Assembly: GCF_009707485.1 (NCBI RefSeq)
Contig: NZ_CP046121.1
Location: forward strand, 1,116,001 to 1,180,000
DNA length: 64,000 bases
Direction of reading: 5' to 3'
Source of the DNA: Nostocoides sp. HKS02
GTDB lineage: Bacteria; Actinomycetota; Actinomycetes; Actinomycetales; Dermatophilaceae
In this document: piece after piece, positions 23,531 through 33,124 of the stretch
How positions within the stretch are numbered: the stretch's first letter is position 1
Layout: each line of letters opens with the position of its first letter
Program-made: the position numbers and the translations under genes
The notes under the pieces: model-generated
What the model saw: the letters and a program-made list of their open reading frames with translations, nothing else
The model's database searches: none
Told to the model about the DNA's origin: nothing

Positions 23531-25204
23531 ATGGAACTGAGCCGCTCGGCCCACGAGGACACCTTCGCGCGCGACAACCTTCCGCCCCAGGACCTGTGGC
23601 CCACCTTCGAGTTCACCCTCCCTGAGCTGCAGTACCCCGACCGGCTCAACGCCGGGTCCTGGCTGCTCGACGACACCATCGCGCGGCTGGGAGCCGACCG
23701 ACCCGCGCTGCGCACGCCCGACGGCCAGACCTGGACCTACGGCGAGGTGCTGCGTCGCGCCAACCAGGTCGCCCAGGTGCTCACCGAGGACCTGGGCCTC
23801 GTGCCCGGCCAGCGCGTCCTCCTGCGCGCCCCCAACACTCCGTGGGTCGTGGCCTGCTGGTTCGGAGCGCTCAAGGCCGGCGCCGTCGTCGTGACGACCA
23901 TGGCGGCGCTGCGCGCTCCCGAGATCGCTCCGATCGTGGCCGCCGCGAGGCCGACCATCGCCCTCGTCGACCACCGGTTCGCCGACGACGTGTATGCCGT
24001 GCAGCGCAGCGACGCCCCCGGCCTGGCGGTGATCGAGTTCGGCGGCTCGGCGTCCGACGACCTGATCCGGCGCTGCGAGTCGAAGTCCGGCGAGTTCGCC
24101 GCCGTCGCGACCGCCGCCGACGACGTCGCGCTGCTCGGCCCGACGTCCGGTACCACCGGCGTCCCCAAGCTGACGATGCACTTCCACCGCGACATCGCCT
24201 CGATCGCCGAGACGTTCGGGCGTCACCTCGTCCGGCTCGAGCCCGACGACGTCGTGGCCTGCACGGCTCCGCTGGCCTTCACCTTCGGCCTCGGCGCCCT
24301 CCTGGTGTTCCCGTTCCGCGCCGGGGCGACGGCACTGCTCACCGAGAAGGCCACCCCCGCCGAGCTCGCGCGGCTGGTCCACGACCATGCAGTGACCGCC
24401 CTGTTCACCGCGCCGACGGCATACCGCGCCATCGTCGTCGACGGGCACGCCCCGCTACTCGCGGGGGTCCGCACCGCCGTGTCGGCGGGCGAGCACCTCA
24501 CGCCCGAGACGTGGCGCGCCCTGCGCGACCAGGTGGGCCTGCGGGTGATCGACGGCATCGGCTCGACCGAGCTGCTCCACGTGTTCGTCTCGGCCCGTGG
24601 CGACGACATCCGCGAGGGTGCCACCGGCAAGGCCGTCCCCGGCTTTCGGGCGACCATCCTCGACGCCGAGGGCCACGAGCTCGGCCCGGGCGAACCCGGC
24701 CGGCTTGCCGTCATCGGCCCGACGGGGTGCCGCTACCTGGCCGACGAGCGGCAGCGTGCCTACGTCGACCACGGCTGGAACATCACCGGCGACACCTTCA
24801 CCCGCGACGCCGACGGGTACTTCTACTACCAGGCGCGCTCCGACAACATGATCGTGTCGTCCGGGTACAACATCGGCGGCCCCGAGGTCGAGGCCGCCCT
24901 GGACCAGCACCACGACGTGGCCGAGTGCGCGGTCGTCGGACGCCCCGACCCAGACCGTGGTTCCGTGGTGTGCGCGTTCGTCGTGCTGCGCCAAGGCGTC
25001 GAGGGCACCGACGAAAAGCGGCGCGAGCTGCAGGACTTCGTCAAGGCCCGGATCGCCCCCTACAAGTACCCGCGCGACCTGCGCTTCGTCGAGGTGCTGC
25101 CGCGCAACCCCAGCGGGAAGCTGCAGCACTTCAAGCTGCGCCAGCAGCTGAACGACGAGCACAGCAAGCTCCGCGAGGTCGTGGCCCAAGAGGTCCAGCC
25201 GTGA
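23531..25204 (+). CDS. Aryl-CoA ligase (2-aminobenzoate/benzoate-CoA ligase family)
   Basis: A 557-residue AMP-forming acyl-CoA synthetase. The phosphate loop is [11 protein letters not shown] (about residue 201), followed by [18 protein letters not shown], the A8 region [20 protein letters not shown] and the A10 catalytic Lys in [15 protein letters not shown] (about residue 526). The benzoate-CoA ligase type is suggested by the N-terminal [20 protein letters not shown] and by [13 protein letters not shown]. It should activate anthranilate, salicylate or benzoate to the CoA ester. Its stop overlaps the GTG of the flavoprotein fusion. Substrate choice rests on that neighbour. Confidence 0.84.
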   Translation: MELSRSAHEDTFARDNLPPQDLWPTFEFTLPELQYPDRLNAGSWLLDDTIARLGADRPALRTPDGQTWTYGEVLRRANQVAQVLTEDLGLVPGQRVLLRAPNTPWVVACWFGALKAGAVVVTTMAALRAPEIAPIVAAARPTIALVDHRFADDVYAVQRSDAPGLAVIEFGGSASDDLIRRCESKSGEFAAVATAADDVALLGPTSGTTGVPKLTMHFHRDIASIAETFGRHLVRLEPDDVVACTAPLAFTFGLGALLVFPFRAGATALLTEKATPAELARLVHDHAVTALFTAPTAYRAIVVDGHAPLLAGVRTAVSAGEHLTPETWRALRDQVGLRVIDGIGSTELLHVFVSARGDDIREGATGKAVPGFRATILDAEGHELGPGEPGRLAVIGPTGCRYLADERQRAYVDHGWNITGDTFTRDADGYFYYQARSDNMIVSSGYNIGGPEVEAALDQHHDVAECAVVGRPDPDRGSVVCAFVVLRQGVEGTDEKRRELQDFVKARIAPYKYPRDLRFVEVLPRNPSGKLQHFKLRQQLNDEHSKLREVVAQEVQP

Positions 25205-27642
25205 AGATCGCCGTGATCGGTGGCGGCCCCGGTGGCCTCTACTTCGCCGCCCTGATGAAGCAGCTCGACCGGGGCCACGAGGTGACCGTCTGGGAGCGCA
25301 ATGCCGCCGACGACACCTTCGGGTTCGGCGTGGTGTTCTCCGACGAGACCCTGGGCGGCATCGGCAACGCCGACCAGCGGATCGCCGAGCAGATGGCCGA
25401 GCGGTTCGCCCGCTGGACCGACATCGACATCCACGTCCGCGGCGAGCGGCACACCGTCGGCGGCCAGGGCTTCGCCGCGATGAGCCGCAAGGACCTGCTC
25501 TCGCTGCTCCAGGCGCGCTGCGTCGAGCTCGGGGTCGACGTGCGCTTCTCGACCCTGGCTCCCCCGGTCGAGGAGCTGCGCGCGACACACGACCTCGTGC
25601 TCGCGGCCGACGGGGTGAACTCGCAGGTCCGCGAGCGGTATGCCGACGTGTTCCGACCCAGCCTCGACCGCCGGCACAACAAGTTCATGTGGCTTGGCAC
25701 CGACCTCGTCTTCGAGGCCTTCCAGTTCTACGTCAAGGCCACGCCCTGGGGCACCATGCAGATCCACGGGTACCCGTACTCGGACCAGGGATCCACGTTC
25801 ATCGTCGAGATGCACGAGGAGGTCTGGCGCCGGGCCGGCTTCGACGCGACCGAGGACGTGCAGTTCCCCCCGGGTGCGTCCGATGAGCAGGCCATCGCGC
25901 GCATCGCCGACATCTTCGCCGACGAGCTGGGCGGCCACCAGGTCCTCTCCAACAACTCCAAGTGGCTGAGCTTCACCACGGTGCGCAACGAGCGCTGGCA
26001 CGACGGCAACGTGGTCCTGCTCGGCGATGCGGCGCACACCGCCCACTTCTCGATCGGCTCGGGCACCAAGCTCGCGATGGAGGATGCGCTCGCCCTCGCC
26101 GCCTGCCTGCACGAGCACGAGGCGCTGGACGCTGCGCTCACGGCATACGAGACCGAACGCCGCCCCGTGGTCGAGTCGACCCAGCGGGCGGCCCAGGCCT
26201 CGCTGGAGTGGTTCGAGAACATCGGGCTCTACGCCGACCAGGAGCCGACGCAGTTCTGCTTCAACCTGCTGACCCGGTCGCGGCGCATCACCTACGACAA
26301 CCTGCGCACCCGGGACGAGGAGTTTGCAGGTCGCGTCGACGAGGCGTTCGCGGCGGCGCACGGCATCGACGAGGTCGCCCCCGCCATGTTCCAGCCGTTC
26401 CGCATCGGCGATCTCGAGCTCAAGAACCGCGTCGTGGTGTCGGCCATGGACATGTACTCGGCCGTGGACGGCGTGCCCGGCGACTTCCACCTCGTGCACC
26501 TGGGGTCCAAGGCGCTCGGCGGCGCGGGACTGGTCATGACCGAGATGGTCTGCGTGTCGGCCGAGGGACGGATCACCCCCGGGTGCACGGGCCTGTGGAC
26601 CGACGAGCAGCGCGACTCGTGGGGTCGGGTGGTCGACTTCGTGCACGCCAGCTCGACCGCGCGCATCGGCCTGCAGCTGGGGCACTCGGGACGCAAGGGA
26701 TCGACCAAGCTCATGTGGGAGGGCATGGACGAGCCGCTGGAGTCCGGCAACTGGGAGGTCACGGCGCCCTCGGCCCTGCCGTACGGCCCGGGCTGCCACC
26801 TGCCGCGCGAGCTGACCCGCGCCGACCTCGACGCCGTGCGCGACGAGTTCGTGGCGGCGACGCGCCGTGGGGCAGAGGCGGGTTTCGACCTGCTCGAGCT
26901 GCACTGCGCCCACGGCTACCTGCTGTCCTCGTTCCTCTCCCCCATCTCCAACCAGCGCACCGACGAGTACGGCGGGTCGCTGGAGAACCGGCTGCGCTTC
27001 CCGCTCGAGGTCTTCGACGCGGTCCGCGCGGAGTGGCCGGCCGAACGCCCGCTCATGGTGCGCATCTCGGCCACCGACTGGGCACCGGACGGCAACGACG
27101 AGCACGACTCGGTCGAGCTGGCCCGGGCGTTCGTGGCCCATGGCGCCGACGGGATCGACGTCTCGTCGGGCCAGGTCACCAAGGACGAGCGACCGGCGTT
27201 CGGGCGGTCCTACCAGACGCCCTTCGCCGACCGCATCCGCCACGAGGTCGCCGCAGAGGCAGGCGTCGCCGTGATGGCGGTGGGGGCGATCTCGTCCTAC
27301 GACGACGTGAACTCGATCCTGCTGGCCGGCCGGGCCGACCTGTGCGCCCTGGGCCGCACCCACCTCTACGACCCGCAGTGGACCCTCCATGCTGCCGCCG
27401 AGCAGGAGTTCCAGGGAGCGGCGGCGCAATGGCCGTTGCCCTTCGCCGCGGGGCGCCGCAAGCCCCCGTCGGCGCGGACCGACGCCATACGCCCTCGCCT
27501 GTCGCTCGTGCGAGAGGCTGCCCCCGACGAGCTGCCCACCCACCTTCGCTGGACACCCGGCGACCTGGCGGGTCGCGGGTCTGGCACCCCGGCGATGGCG
27601 TCCGTCGCGCCCGTGGAGGTTTCCGGAGGGCTGAGCGGGTAA
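25201..27642 (+). CDS. Bifunctional flavin monooxygenase/Old Yellow Enzyme fusion (salicylyl-CoA 5-hydroxylase / 2-aminobenzoyl-CoA monooxygenase-reductase type)
   Basis: An 813-residue two-domain flavoprotein. Residues 1-380 form a class A FAD monooxygenase: [17 protein letters not shown], later [17 protein letters not shown] near 272-288. Residues from about 395 on form an OYE-type FMN reductase: [40 protein letters not shown] near 567 and a C-terminal [13 protein letters not shown] flavin-binding end. This exact fusion is the architecture of 2-aminobenzoyl-CoA monooxygenase/reductase and of proteins annotated salicylyl-CoA 5-hydroxylase/oxidoreductase, which hydroxylate and then reduce an aryl-CoA ring. 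It overlaps the CoA ligase by GTGA, the expected supplier of substrate. Confidence 0.88.
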   Translation: MKIAVIGGGPGGLYFAALMKQLDRGHEVTVWERNAADDTFGFGVVFSDETLGGIGNADQRIAEQMAERFARWTDIDIHVRGERHTVGGQGFAAMSRKDLLSLLQARCVELGVDVRFSTLAPPVEELRATHDLVLAADGVNSQVRERYADVFRPSLDRRHNKFMWLGTDLVFEAFQFYVKATPWGTMQIHGYPYSDQGSTFIVEMHEEVWRRAGFDATEDVQFPPGASDEQAIARIADIFADELGGHQVLSNNSKWLSFTTVRNERWHDGNVVLLGDAAHTAHFSIGSGTKLAMEDALALAACLHEHEALDAALTAYETERRPVVESTQRAAQASLEWFENIGLYADQEPTQFCFNLLTRSRRITYDNLRTRDEEFAGRVDEAFAAAHGIDEVAPAMFQPFRIGDLELKNRVVVSAMDMYSAVDGVPGDFHLVHLGSKALGGAGLVMTEMVCVSAEGRITPGCTGLWTDEQRDSWGRVVDFVHASSTARIGLQLGHSGRKGSTKLMWEGMDEPLESGNWEVTAPSALPYGPGCHLPRELTRADLDAVRDEFVAATRRGAEAGFDLLELHCAHGYLLSSFLSPISNQRTDEYGGSLENRLRFPLEVFDAVRAEWPAERPLMVRISATDWAPDGNDEHDSVELARAFVAHGADGIDVSSGQVTKDERPAFGRSYQTPFADRIRHEVAAEAGVAVMAVGAISSYDDVNSILLAGRADLCALGRTHLYDPQWTLHAAAEQEFQGAAAQWPLPFAAGRRKPPSARTDAIRPRLSLVREAAPDELPTHLRWTPGDLAGRGSGTPAMASVAPVEVSGGLSG

Positions 27643-27694
27643 GGAGTCACTGAGACGGCGGCCACCGGGCGTCGCTGACCGACAAGGAGCGCCG

Positions 27695-28158
27695 ATGCAG
27701 ACGCAGGACCCGAAGGTCGTCACCGTCGAGCGCAGGATGGGTGCATCGCCAGCGGCAGTCTGGCGGGTGCTCGCCGACGGCTGGGCGTATGCCGGGTGGG
27801 TCGTGGGCGCGTCGCGGGTGCGCGACGTCGACCGGAGCTGGCCGTCCCCCGGCGCGCGCATCCACCACTCCGTCGGCCTCTGGCCCCTGCTGATCGACGA
27901 CACCACGAAGGTCGAGCGGTCCAGCCAGGACCGCGAGCTCGTCCTCACCGCCCGCGGCTGGCCCGCCGGCGCGGCCGGCGTCGTCATGACCCTGACGCCC
28001 GACGGTGACGGGTGCCTGGTGCGGATGGACGAGGATGCCGTCCGCGGCCCCGGCGTGCTGGTGCCCAAGCCGGTCCGTCAGGCGCTCATCGCCCCCGCAA
28101 CACCGAGTCGCTACGGCGTCTCGAGTTCTTGGCGGCGGGTCGCGAGCAGCGCCCGTAG
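27695..28158 (+). pseudogene. SRPBCC-family protein, one-base frameshift near its end
   Basis: The first frame reads MQTQDPKVVTVERRMGASPA, WRVLADGWAYAGWVVGASRV and VVMTLTPDGDGCLVRMDED, a START/SRPBCC-like hydrophobic-ligand fold. After PKPVRQALIAP the frame continues into non-coding sequence; adding one C to the C5 run 28092-28096 instead gives RNTESLRRLEFLAAGREQRP and a stop at 28156-28158, a typical SRPBCC C-terminal helix. The repaired length is 154 residues. The ligand is unknown, and the gap of 52 bases from the aromatic operon leaves co-transcription possible. Confidence 0.78.
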
Positions 28159-28213
28159 GGCGGACTCGACGTCGGGGGCGTCGACTAGAAGTCAGGGGCA
28201 TCGTGCCGCCTCG

Positions 28214-29818
28214 TCATTGCGGGGGAAGCAGGCGCGACCACGCGGTTCGGACCAGGGCCCGCCGCACCGCGCCGGTGCGTCCGCGGGCGCCCAGCGCGGC
28301 GCGCGCGGCATTCCAGCCACAGGCCCCGTGCACCCCGCCGCCGGGATGCGCCGAGGCCCCAGCGAGGTAGAGGCCCGGGACCGGCGTCTCCGGGCGACCG
28401 AGCCCGGGCGTGGGACGGAAGACCAGCTGCTGGTGCAGGGCGGCCGTCCCGGCGTTGATCGCCCCGCTGACGAGGTTGGCATCGGCCCCCTCGAGGTCGG
28501 ACGGCGCCTGGACGTGGCGAGCGAGGACGGATGCCGAGAAGCCCGGCGCCACGCGCTCGATCGCCGCCTCGACAGACCGCACGTGGGAGGCGACGGCCTC
28601 TCCATCCCAGGTGCGCGATGACGGCACGTGGGTGTACGCCCAGGCGGACTCGGTGCCAGCGGGCGAGCGGGTGCCGTCTGCGGTGGTCATCTGGCCGAAG
28701 AGGACGAACGGCCGGGTGGGGACGCGCCCGGTCGCCAGGTCGGCCGAGAAGTCGACGAAGCCGTCGACGTCGACCCCGAGGTGCACGGTCCCGGCCCCCC
28801 GGGCCTGCGCAGCGGTCCACGGCACCGGCCGGTCGAGCGCCCAGTTCACCTTCACCGTCGCGGGGTCCCACTCAAAGCGCTCGACGTCCGCGCGCAGCCG
28901 CGCGGGGACCTGGTCGGGGCTCAGCAGCTGGGTGTAGAGCGTGGGCGCCGCCACGTCGGCGAGCACGGCGCGTCTCGCCCGGACCGTGCGGCCGTCGGCC
29001 AGCCGCACCCCGACCGCCCGCCCCCCGGCCGTGACGATCGAGGTGACCGTGGCGCCGGTCTCGCACTGGACGCCGACGCTGCGTGCCCGCGCCAGCAGTG
29101 CGCCCGCCAGCTCGCCGGCTCCCCCGCGTGGGACGGGAAAGCCGACGTCCTGCCCGAGCATGCAGAGCAGCCATCCCATCAGGCCGCTGCCGGCGGCGTC
29201 GGGCGGCAGGTCGCTGTGCAGGGCGTTCCCGGTGATGAGCAGCGGACCGCCGTCGCCGTCGAAGCTCTCCTGACCCAGCCGCCGCGCCGAGGTCACCCCC
29301 AGGCGCGCGAAGTCCAGGGCTCCGCGGGTGCCCAGGCGGCGCAGCATACGGCTGGCCGCACGCACGGGTGGGAACGGCGTGAACAGCGCGTCGAGCAGCG
29401 GGTCCCGGACGGTCCGCCAGCCCTCGACCATCGTCAGCCACGCGTCGCCGTCGCCGGGCGCGAACTCCTCGAGGCCGGCCGCGGTGTCCTCGGCTCGGCG
29501 CCGCAGGACCGCAGCGCGCCCGTCGTCGAGGGCATGGGCGAGGACGTCGGGCGCGTGGCTCCACGCCAGACCGTGCGCCCCGAGGTCCAGGTCACGGATG
29601 ACCGGGCTGGCCGCCGCCAGCGGATAGAACGCACTGAAGAGGTCGGACACGAAGCCGGGCGCGGTGACCTGCGCGCTGCGCACCGCGCCGCCGACCTCGG
29701 CTTGCGCCTCGAGCAGGAGGACGTCCCAGCCCGCGTCGCCGAGGGCATTGGCTGCGACGAGCCCGTTGGGGCCCGCGCCGATGACGACGGCGTCGACGGT
29801 GACGGTGGCTGCGGTCAT
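28214..29818 (-). CDS. Phytoene desaturase-like FAD-dependent oxidoreductase
   Basis: A 534-residue flavoprotein. The N-terminal dinucleotide-binding motif is DAVVIGAGPNGLVAANAL with LLLEAQAEVGGAVRSA; the C-terminal FAD motif is VPGLYLAGASAHPGGGVHGA. The overall layout is that of phytoene dehydrogenase-related proteins and the PYROXD2 group rather than true CrtI, since no other carotenoid genes are nearby. The substrate is unknown. The ATG at 29818 is close to the preceding coiled-coil gene on the same strand, so a shared transcript is possible. Confidence 0.84.
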   Translation of the reverse strand: MTAATVTVDAVVIGAGPNGLVAANALGDAGWDVLLLEAQAEVGGAVRSAQVTAPGFVSDLFSAFYPLAAASPVIRDLDLGAHGLAWSHAPDVLAHALDDGRAAVLRRRAEDTAAGLEEFAPGDGDAWLTMVEGWRTVRDPLLDALFTPFPPVRAASRMLRRLGTRGALDFARLGVTSARRLGQESFDGDGGPLLITGNALHSDLPPDAAGSGLMGWLLCMLGQDVGFPVPRGGAGELAGALLARARSVGVQCETGATVTSIVTAGGRAVGVRLADGRTVRARRAVLADVAAPTLYTQLLSPDQVPARLRADVERFEWDPATVKVNWALDRPVPWTAAQARGAGTVHLGVDVDGFVDFSADLATGRVPTRPFVLFGQMTTADGTRSPAGTESAWAYTHVPSSRTWDGEAVASHVRSVEAAIERVAPGFSASVLARHVQAPSDLEGADANLVSGAINAGTAALHQQLVFRPTPGLGRPETPVPGLYLAGASAHPGGGVHGACGWNAARAALGARGRTGAVRRALVRTAWSRLLPPQ

Positions 29819-29870
29819 CGGTCTCCTCGGGTGGGTCGATCACCGCAGCCTGCCATGCGGGTCGGCCGGG

Positions 29871-30308
29871 TCAGCGCAGGCCCGGATCCCGCTCGACGCG
29901 GCGGTCCTCCGCGCTGCGGTCGACCTCCGTGCGATCGTCGAGGCCGCCGTCGTTGATGCGGCGCCCATCCTCGTCGGTCTCGACATCGGGGTCGCGGGCA
30001 TCGGCGCGACGCAGGACGTCGTCGCGCTCGTCGCGCACACCCGCCGCACTCTGGCGTCGGGCCTCGGCCTCCGCTTCATACTGCTCGGCCTCCGCCTTGG
30101 CCTGCTGGGCCTTGGCGGCGGCGTGGTCCGCGGCCGCCTCACGACGACGCAGCTCGAGATCCGGGCCGGCGGCCTCCTCGCGCAGCTGTTGGGCCTCGGC
30201 GCGGTGGGCCTCCTCCCGTCGCCCGCGTGAGGCGCGCATCGCGACCGCGAGCACGATGGCCACGAGGACGATGACAAGGACGATCCAGACGATCGTGGTG
30301 GCTGACAT
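29871..30308 (-). CDS. Single-pass membrane protein with a coiled-coil tail
   Basis: A 145-residue protein. The N terminus MSATTIVWIVLVIVLVAIVL is one membrane helix; it is followed by a Glu/Ala/Arg-rich stretch (about residues 30-95, e.g. KAQQAKAEAEQYEAEAEARR) predicted to be a long coiled coil, and an acidic C terminus with VDRSAEDRRVERDPGLR. Similar proteins are common next to stress genes in actinobacteria but have no assigned function. The start at 30308 follows a GGAGGGCC ribosome site. Confidence 0.72.
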   Translation of the reverse strand: MSATTIVWIVLVIVLVAIVLAVAMRASRGRREEAHRAEAQQLREEAAGPDLELRRREAAADHAAAKAQQAKAEAEQYEAEAEARRQSAAGVRDERDDVLRRADARDPDVETDEDGRRINDGGLDDRTEVDRSAEDRRVERDPGLR

Positions 30309-30423
30309 GGGGGCCCTCCAGGGGATGTGGCAGCCGAGTCGAGGGTGGCCAAAACGGCCACGGTCAACGACGCGCCGGTGGCGCGTTGCCTACCTGATAC
30401 CCCGAACTGCCCCGATCACACCT

Positions 30424-30723
30424 CTACGCGGCGTGCGCGGGATTGCTGACGACCCCGCCCGAGCGCAGTACGGCCCGCTCCTTGGCAGTCAGTCCGCCCC
30501 AGATCCCGTAGTCCTCGCACGCCAGGCCGTGGGCGCGGCACTGGGTGAGGACGGGGCACCCCAGGCACACCTGCTTGGCCGCCTCCTCCTGACGCGCCCG
30601 GCGCGCACCGCGCTTGGCATCGCTGTCGAAGAAGAGGCCAGTGGCTGCGGTGCGGCAGGCGCCCCGGCTCTGCCACTCGTATGCGTCCATCAGGGGCGGG
30701 GGGAGGCGGGTCGTCATGGCCAT
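30424..30723 (-). CDS. WhiB-family iron-sulfur transcription factor
   Basis: A 99-residue WhiB-like protein. The four cluster-ligand cysteines are in RGACRTAATG and QVCLGCPVLTQC (spacing C-x2-C-x5-C), and the family turn GIWGGLTAKER follows. WhiB proteins carry a [4Fe-4S] cluster and bind region 4 of the main sigma factor to control development, redox or antibiotic responses. ATG 30723 with a GAGGTCG ribosome site is preferred; ATG at 30717 or 30690 are possible. A longer in-frame start at 30762 lacks support. Confidence 0.88.
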   Translation of the reverse strand: MAMTTRLPPPLMDAYEWQSRGACRTAATGLFFDSDAKRGARRARQEEAAKQVCLGCPVLTQCRAHGLACEDYGIWGGLTAKERAVLRSGGVVSNPAHAA

Positions 30724-30825
30724 GTCGACCTCATGCCCCGCGAGGTCGCAGGGCAAACGCATGATTCGTCGCGACGCGGGTACGTCTGCGTCAGACCAGG
30801 ATCCACCGCACCACAGGAGGGCCGT

Positions 30826-31095
30826 ATGCCGCGCAAGGACCCCGGACCGAGCGTCAAGGACAAGGACCTGTACGAGGCTCTGCGCGAGGACGGCGCCAGC
30901 AAGGAGAAGGCCGCACGAGTGGCCAATGCTGCCGCCGCGACCTCACGCAGCGAGGTCGGCCGCCGCGGTGGCGAGTCCGGCGACTACGACGACTGGACCA
31001 AGGGCGAGCTCATGAAGCGTGCGGCTGAGCTCGACATCGAGGGACGCTCCTCGATGGACAAGGACGAGCTCATCAACGCCCTGCGGCACCACTGA
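30826..31095 (+). CDS. DUF7218/Rho-N-like small protein
   Basis: An 89-residue protein beginning MPRKDPGPSVKDKDLYEALR, with KEKAARVANAAAATSRSEVG, a Gly-rich GRRGGESGDYDDWTK link and a C-terminal Rho termination factor N-terminal-like motif ELMKRAAELDIEGRSSMDKD. It is a common small actinobacterial protein of unknown role; the Rho-N-like part suggests RNA or DNA binding. The ATG at 30826 follows a CAGGAGG ribosome site. Confidence 0.78.
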   Translation: MPRKDPGPSVKDKDLYEALREDGASKEKAARVANAAAATSRSEVGRRGGESGDYDDWTKGELMKRAAELDIEGRSSMDKDELINALRHH

Positions 31096-31169
31096 CACCA
31101 TCCGACCCACCCCACCACGCCAACCCTCGCCCGACCCAACCCAACCCTCACCACACGGGAGTTTTCTGC

Positions 31170-31667
31170 ATGTCTACTGACGCGATCGTGATCCTCCGGG
31201 ACGACCACAAGGAAGTGCGGGCCCTGTTCCGCGAGTTCGAGAGCCGTTCGACGACCCGGGCGCGCAAGGGCGCGATCGTGCGCAAGGTGATCCAACTGCT
31301 GACCCAGCACACCTACATCGAGAACGAGGTCATGTACCCCGCCGTCCGTGCGCTCTTGCCGGACCTCGAACAGGACGTGCTGGAGTCCTACGAGGAGCAC
31401 CACGTCGCCGACGTCCTGGTCATGGAGCTCGCGACGATGACGCCGAAGGACGAACGGTTCGAGGCCAAGACCACCGTCCTCATCGAGAACGTCCGGCACC
31501 ACATGGACGAGGAGGAGAGCGACTGGTTCCCGAAGGTCCGGGAGGGACTGAGCCGCTCGACCCTCCGCGAGCTCGGCCTCCAGCTGGTCGAGGCCAAGAA
31601 GCGCGCCCCACGCAGCCCGGCCCAGCCCAGCGCCCTCAAGAAAGCCATTGATGCCGTCGTCGCCTGA
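31170..31667 (+). CDS. Hemerythrin-like domain protein
   Basis: A 165-residue four-helix HHE protein. The candidate di-iron ligands lie in LRDDHKEVRALFREFE, LLTQHTYIENEVMYPAV, YEEHHVADVLVMEL and NVRHHMDEEESDWFPKV, matching the H-HxxxE-H-HxxxxE pattern. Such proteins bind O2 or NO or store oxygen and iron. It is followed, with a 17-base overlap, by the YqcI/YcgG gene, so the three genes to 33001 may form one operon. The poly-basic tail is variable in the family. Confidence 0.86.
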   Translation: MSTDAIVILRDDHKEVRALFREFESRSTTRARKGAIVRKVIQLLTQHTYIENEVMYPAVRALLPDLEQDVLESYEEHHVADVLVMELATMTPKDERFEAKTTVLIENVRHHMDEEESDWFPKVREGLSRSTLRELGLQLVEAKKRAPRSPAQPSALKKAIDAVVA

Positions 31668-32411
31668 GGCCGGACCCAAGCTCCCCAAGCTCCCCGAGCT
31701 CCAGCAGGAGGTGAACCAGGACGGACTGGCGGGCGGTCCTCGACACGAGATCGTGGCTGCCCTCGAGGCGATGGTCCTGCACCCCGACTATCCCTGTCTG
31801 GGTGCTCGGTCGGTGTTCAACACCGACCGAGCCACGGTGGTCGTCCTCGACGAGCTGGCCACCGATGCCGCGTCCCGGCGCCTCGTCGAGGAGCTGGCCG
31901 CATTCGCCGAGCGGACCGATCTCGCTGACGGCTTCGCGTCGTTCGTGGCGGTGTTCCGGGAGCCCGAGGTGCCGACTGAGAAGGAGTTCGAGGCCCTGCT
32001 GTGGCGCCAGCTCGAACTGCTGCGATCGGCCGATGACGCTCCGTCGGACCCTGCGGTGTCGGATGACCCCGAGGACCCGCACTTCGCGTTCAGCGTTGCC
32101 GGAACGGCATACTTCGTCGTCGGCATGCACCCTGGCGCGTCCCGGATCGCCCGACGAACCCCCTGCCCACCCTGGTCTTCAACCTGCACGAGCAGTTCGA
32201 GCAGCTGCGCGGCTCCGAGCGGTTCGCGCGCATGCGCGACACCATCAGGCGTCGGGACACCGAGCTGCAGGGCACGGTCAACCCCATGGTCGGCGACCAT
32301 GGCAGCGAGTCGGAGGCCCGGCAGTACTCCGGTCGTCACGTGCCGCCGGGCTGGGCGCCGCCCGTGGACCTCGACGGCCACGACGACGATGCGACGGTGG
32401 GAGCACGATGA
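31651..32411 (+). pseudogene. YqcI/YcgG family protein (GntA/DcsA-like haem N-oxygenase fold), one-base frameshift
   Basis: The first frame reads MPSSPEAGPKLPKLPELQQE, HPDYPCLGARSVFNTDRATV and DPHFAFSVAGTAYFVVGMHP with GASRIARR, the conserved HPxxSR motif that carries the probable haem-ligand His. One extra C in the C5 run 32159-32163 then gives LPTLVFNLHEQFEQLRGSER and MRDTIRRRDTELQG up to a stop at 32409-32411; the repaired length is 253 residues. Characterised members DcsA and GntA are haem enzymes that hydroxylate guanidino nitrogens. The ATGA overlap with DUF1989 implies a joint function. The frameshift is probably a sequencing error. Confidence 0.8.
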
Positions 32412-33001
32412 AGCGCCTCGCCCCGCAGACCGGCGTCGGTCTGAGCCTGCGCGCCGGCGACCAGCTGCTCGTGGTGGACCCCACGGGTGGACAGGTCAGC
32501 GACCTGTTCTGCGTCAACGCCGAGGACGACGGCGAGTGGCTGTCGAGCGGGCGGACCATCGACTATGCCGAGACGATCTACTTCACGACCGGCCACCAGC
32601 TCTTCAGCAACCGCAGCCGGCCGATGCTCACGATCATCGAGGACACCTGCGGGCGGCACGACTTCCTGCTCACCCCGTGCAGCCAGCAGACCTTTGACCT
32701 GCTCTACCCCGAGCTCGAGGGGGCGGACCACCCCAGCTGCCACGAGAACCTGGCCAAGGCCCTGGCCCCCTTCGGCGTGGAGCCGGACCGGATCGGCACC
32801 ACGCTCAACATCTTCATGAACGTGTGGACCGACCCGGACGGCACCCTGCACATCGACCCACCCACGTCGGTCGCCGGTTCCAGGTTCGTGGTCAGGGCGG
32901 AGATGGACCTCCACCTGGGGCTCACGGCCTGCTCGGCCGAGAAGTCGAACGGCGGGGTGTGCAAGCCGATCGACTATGCCGTGTCGGACGCAGCCGTCTG
33001 A
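32408..33001 (+). CDS. DUF1989 (urea carboxylase-associated) family protein
   Basis: A 197-residue DUF1989 protein. Conserved family pieces are GDQLLVVDPTGGQVSDLF, IIEDTCGRHDFLLTPCSQQT, HPSCHENLAKALAPFG, LNIFMNVWTDPDGTLHI and AEMDLHLGLTACSAEKSN. Relatives accompany urea carboxylase, amidolyase and guanidine genes, but no urea gene is nearby here. The start overlaps the YqcI/YcgG stop by ATGA. Conserved Cys and His residues suggest metal binding. The reaction is unknown. Confidence 0.84.
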   Translation: MKRLAPQTGVGLSLRAGDQLLVVDPTGGQVSDLFCVNAEDDGEWLSSGRTIDYAETIYFTTGHQLFSNRSRPMLTIIEDTCGRHDFLLTPCSQQTFDLLYPELEGADHPSCHENLAKALAPFGVEPDRIGTTLNIFMNVWTDPDGTLHIDPPTSVAGSRFVVRAEMDLHLGLTACSAEKSNGGVCKPIDYAVSDAAV

Positions 33002-33105
33002 CGCCTTCTGCCGAGCCGAGGGGCTGTGGTCTCAACCCCGCGGCTCTAGCTCGCCGCGTGGGCGCGCGCACCTTGCGACGAGCCTGGTGATCCCATACCC
33101 ACGAA

Positions 33106-33124
33106 CGAGGGGTTCTACCCCTCG
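33106..33124 (-). terminator. 8-bp hairpin straddling the stop codon of the GAF-ANTAR gene
   Basis: CGAGGGGT (33106-33113) pairs with ACCCCTCG (33117-33124) around a 3-base loop. The stop codon of the reverse-strand gene lies inside the structure, so the last codons and the terminator overlap. Confidence 0.55.

Noticed and set aside
21967..23715. 582-codon reverse-strand frame opposite cupin and thioesterase
   Set aside because: Composition of a shadow frame; the plus-strand genes explain the sequence.
23842..25200. Long N-terminal extension of the flavoprotein fusion (1266-codon frame)
   Set aside because: The extension is Arg/Pro-rich and lies over the aryl-CoA ligase in another frame; the GTG at 25201, overlapping the ligase stop, is the natural start.
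25060..28068. 1002-codon reverse-strand frame opposite the aryl-CoA ligase and flavoprotein fusion
   Set aside because: No domain, repetitive low-complexity composition, and the opposite strand carries well-conserved enzymes.
28159..28621. Extension of the SRPBCC frame to 308 residues
   Set aside because: The added part is a shadow of the reverse-strand oxidoreductase and disappears when one C is restored near 28092.
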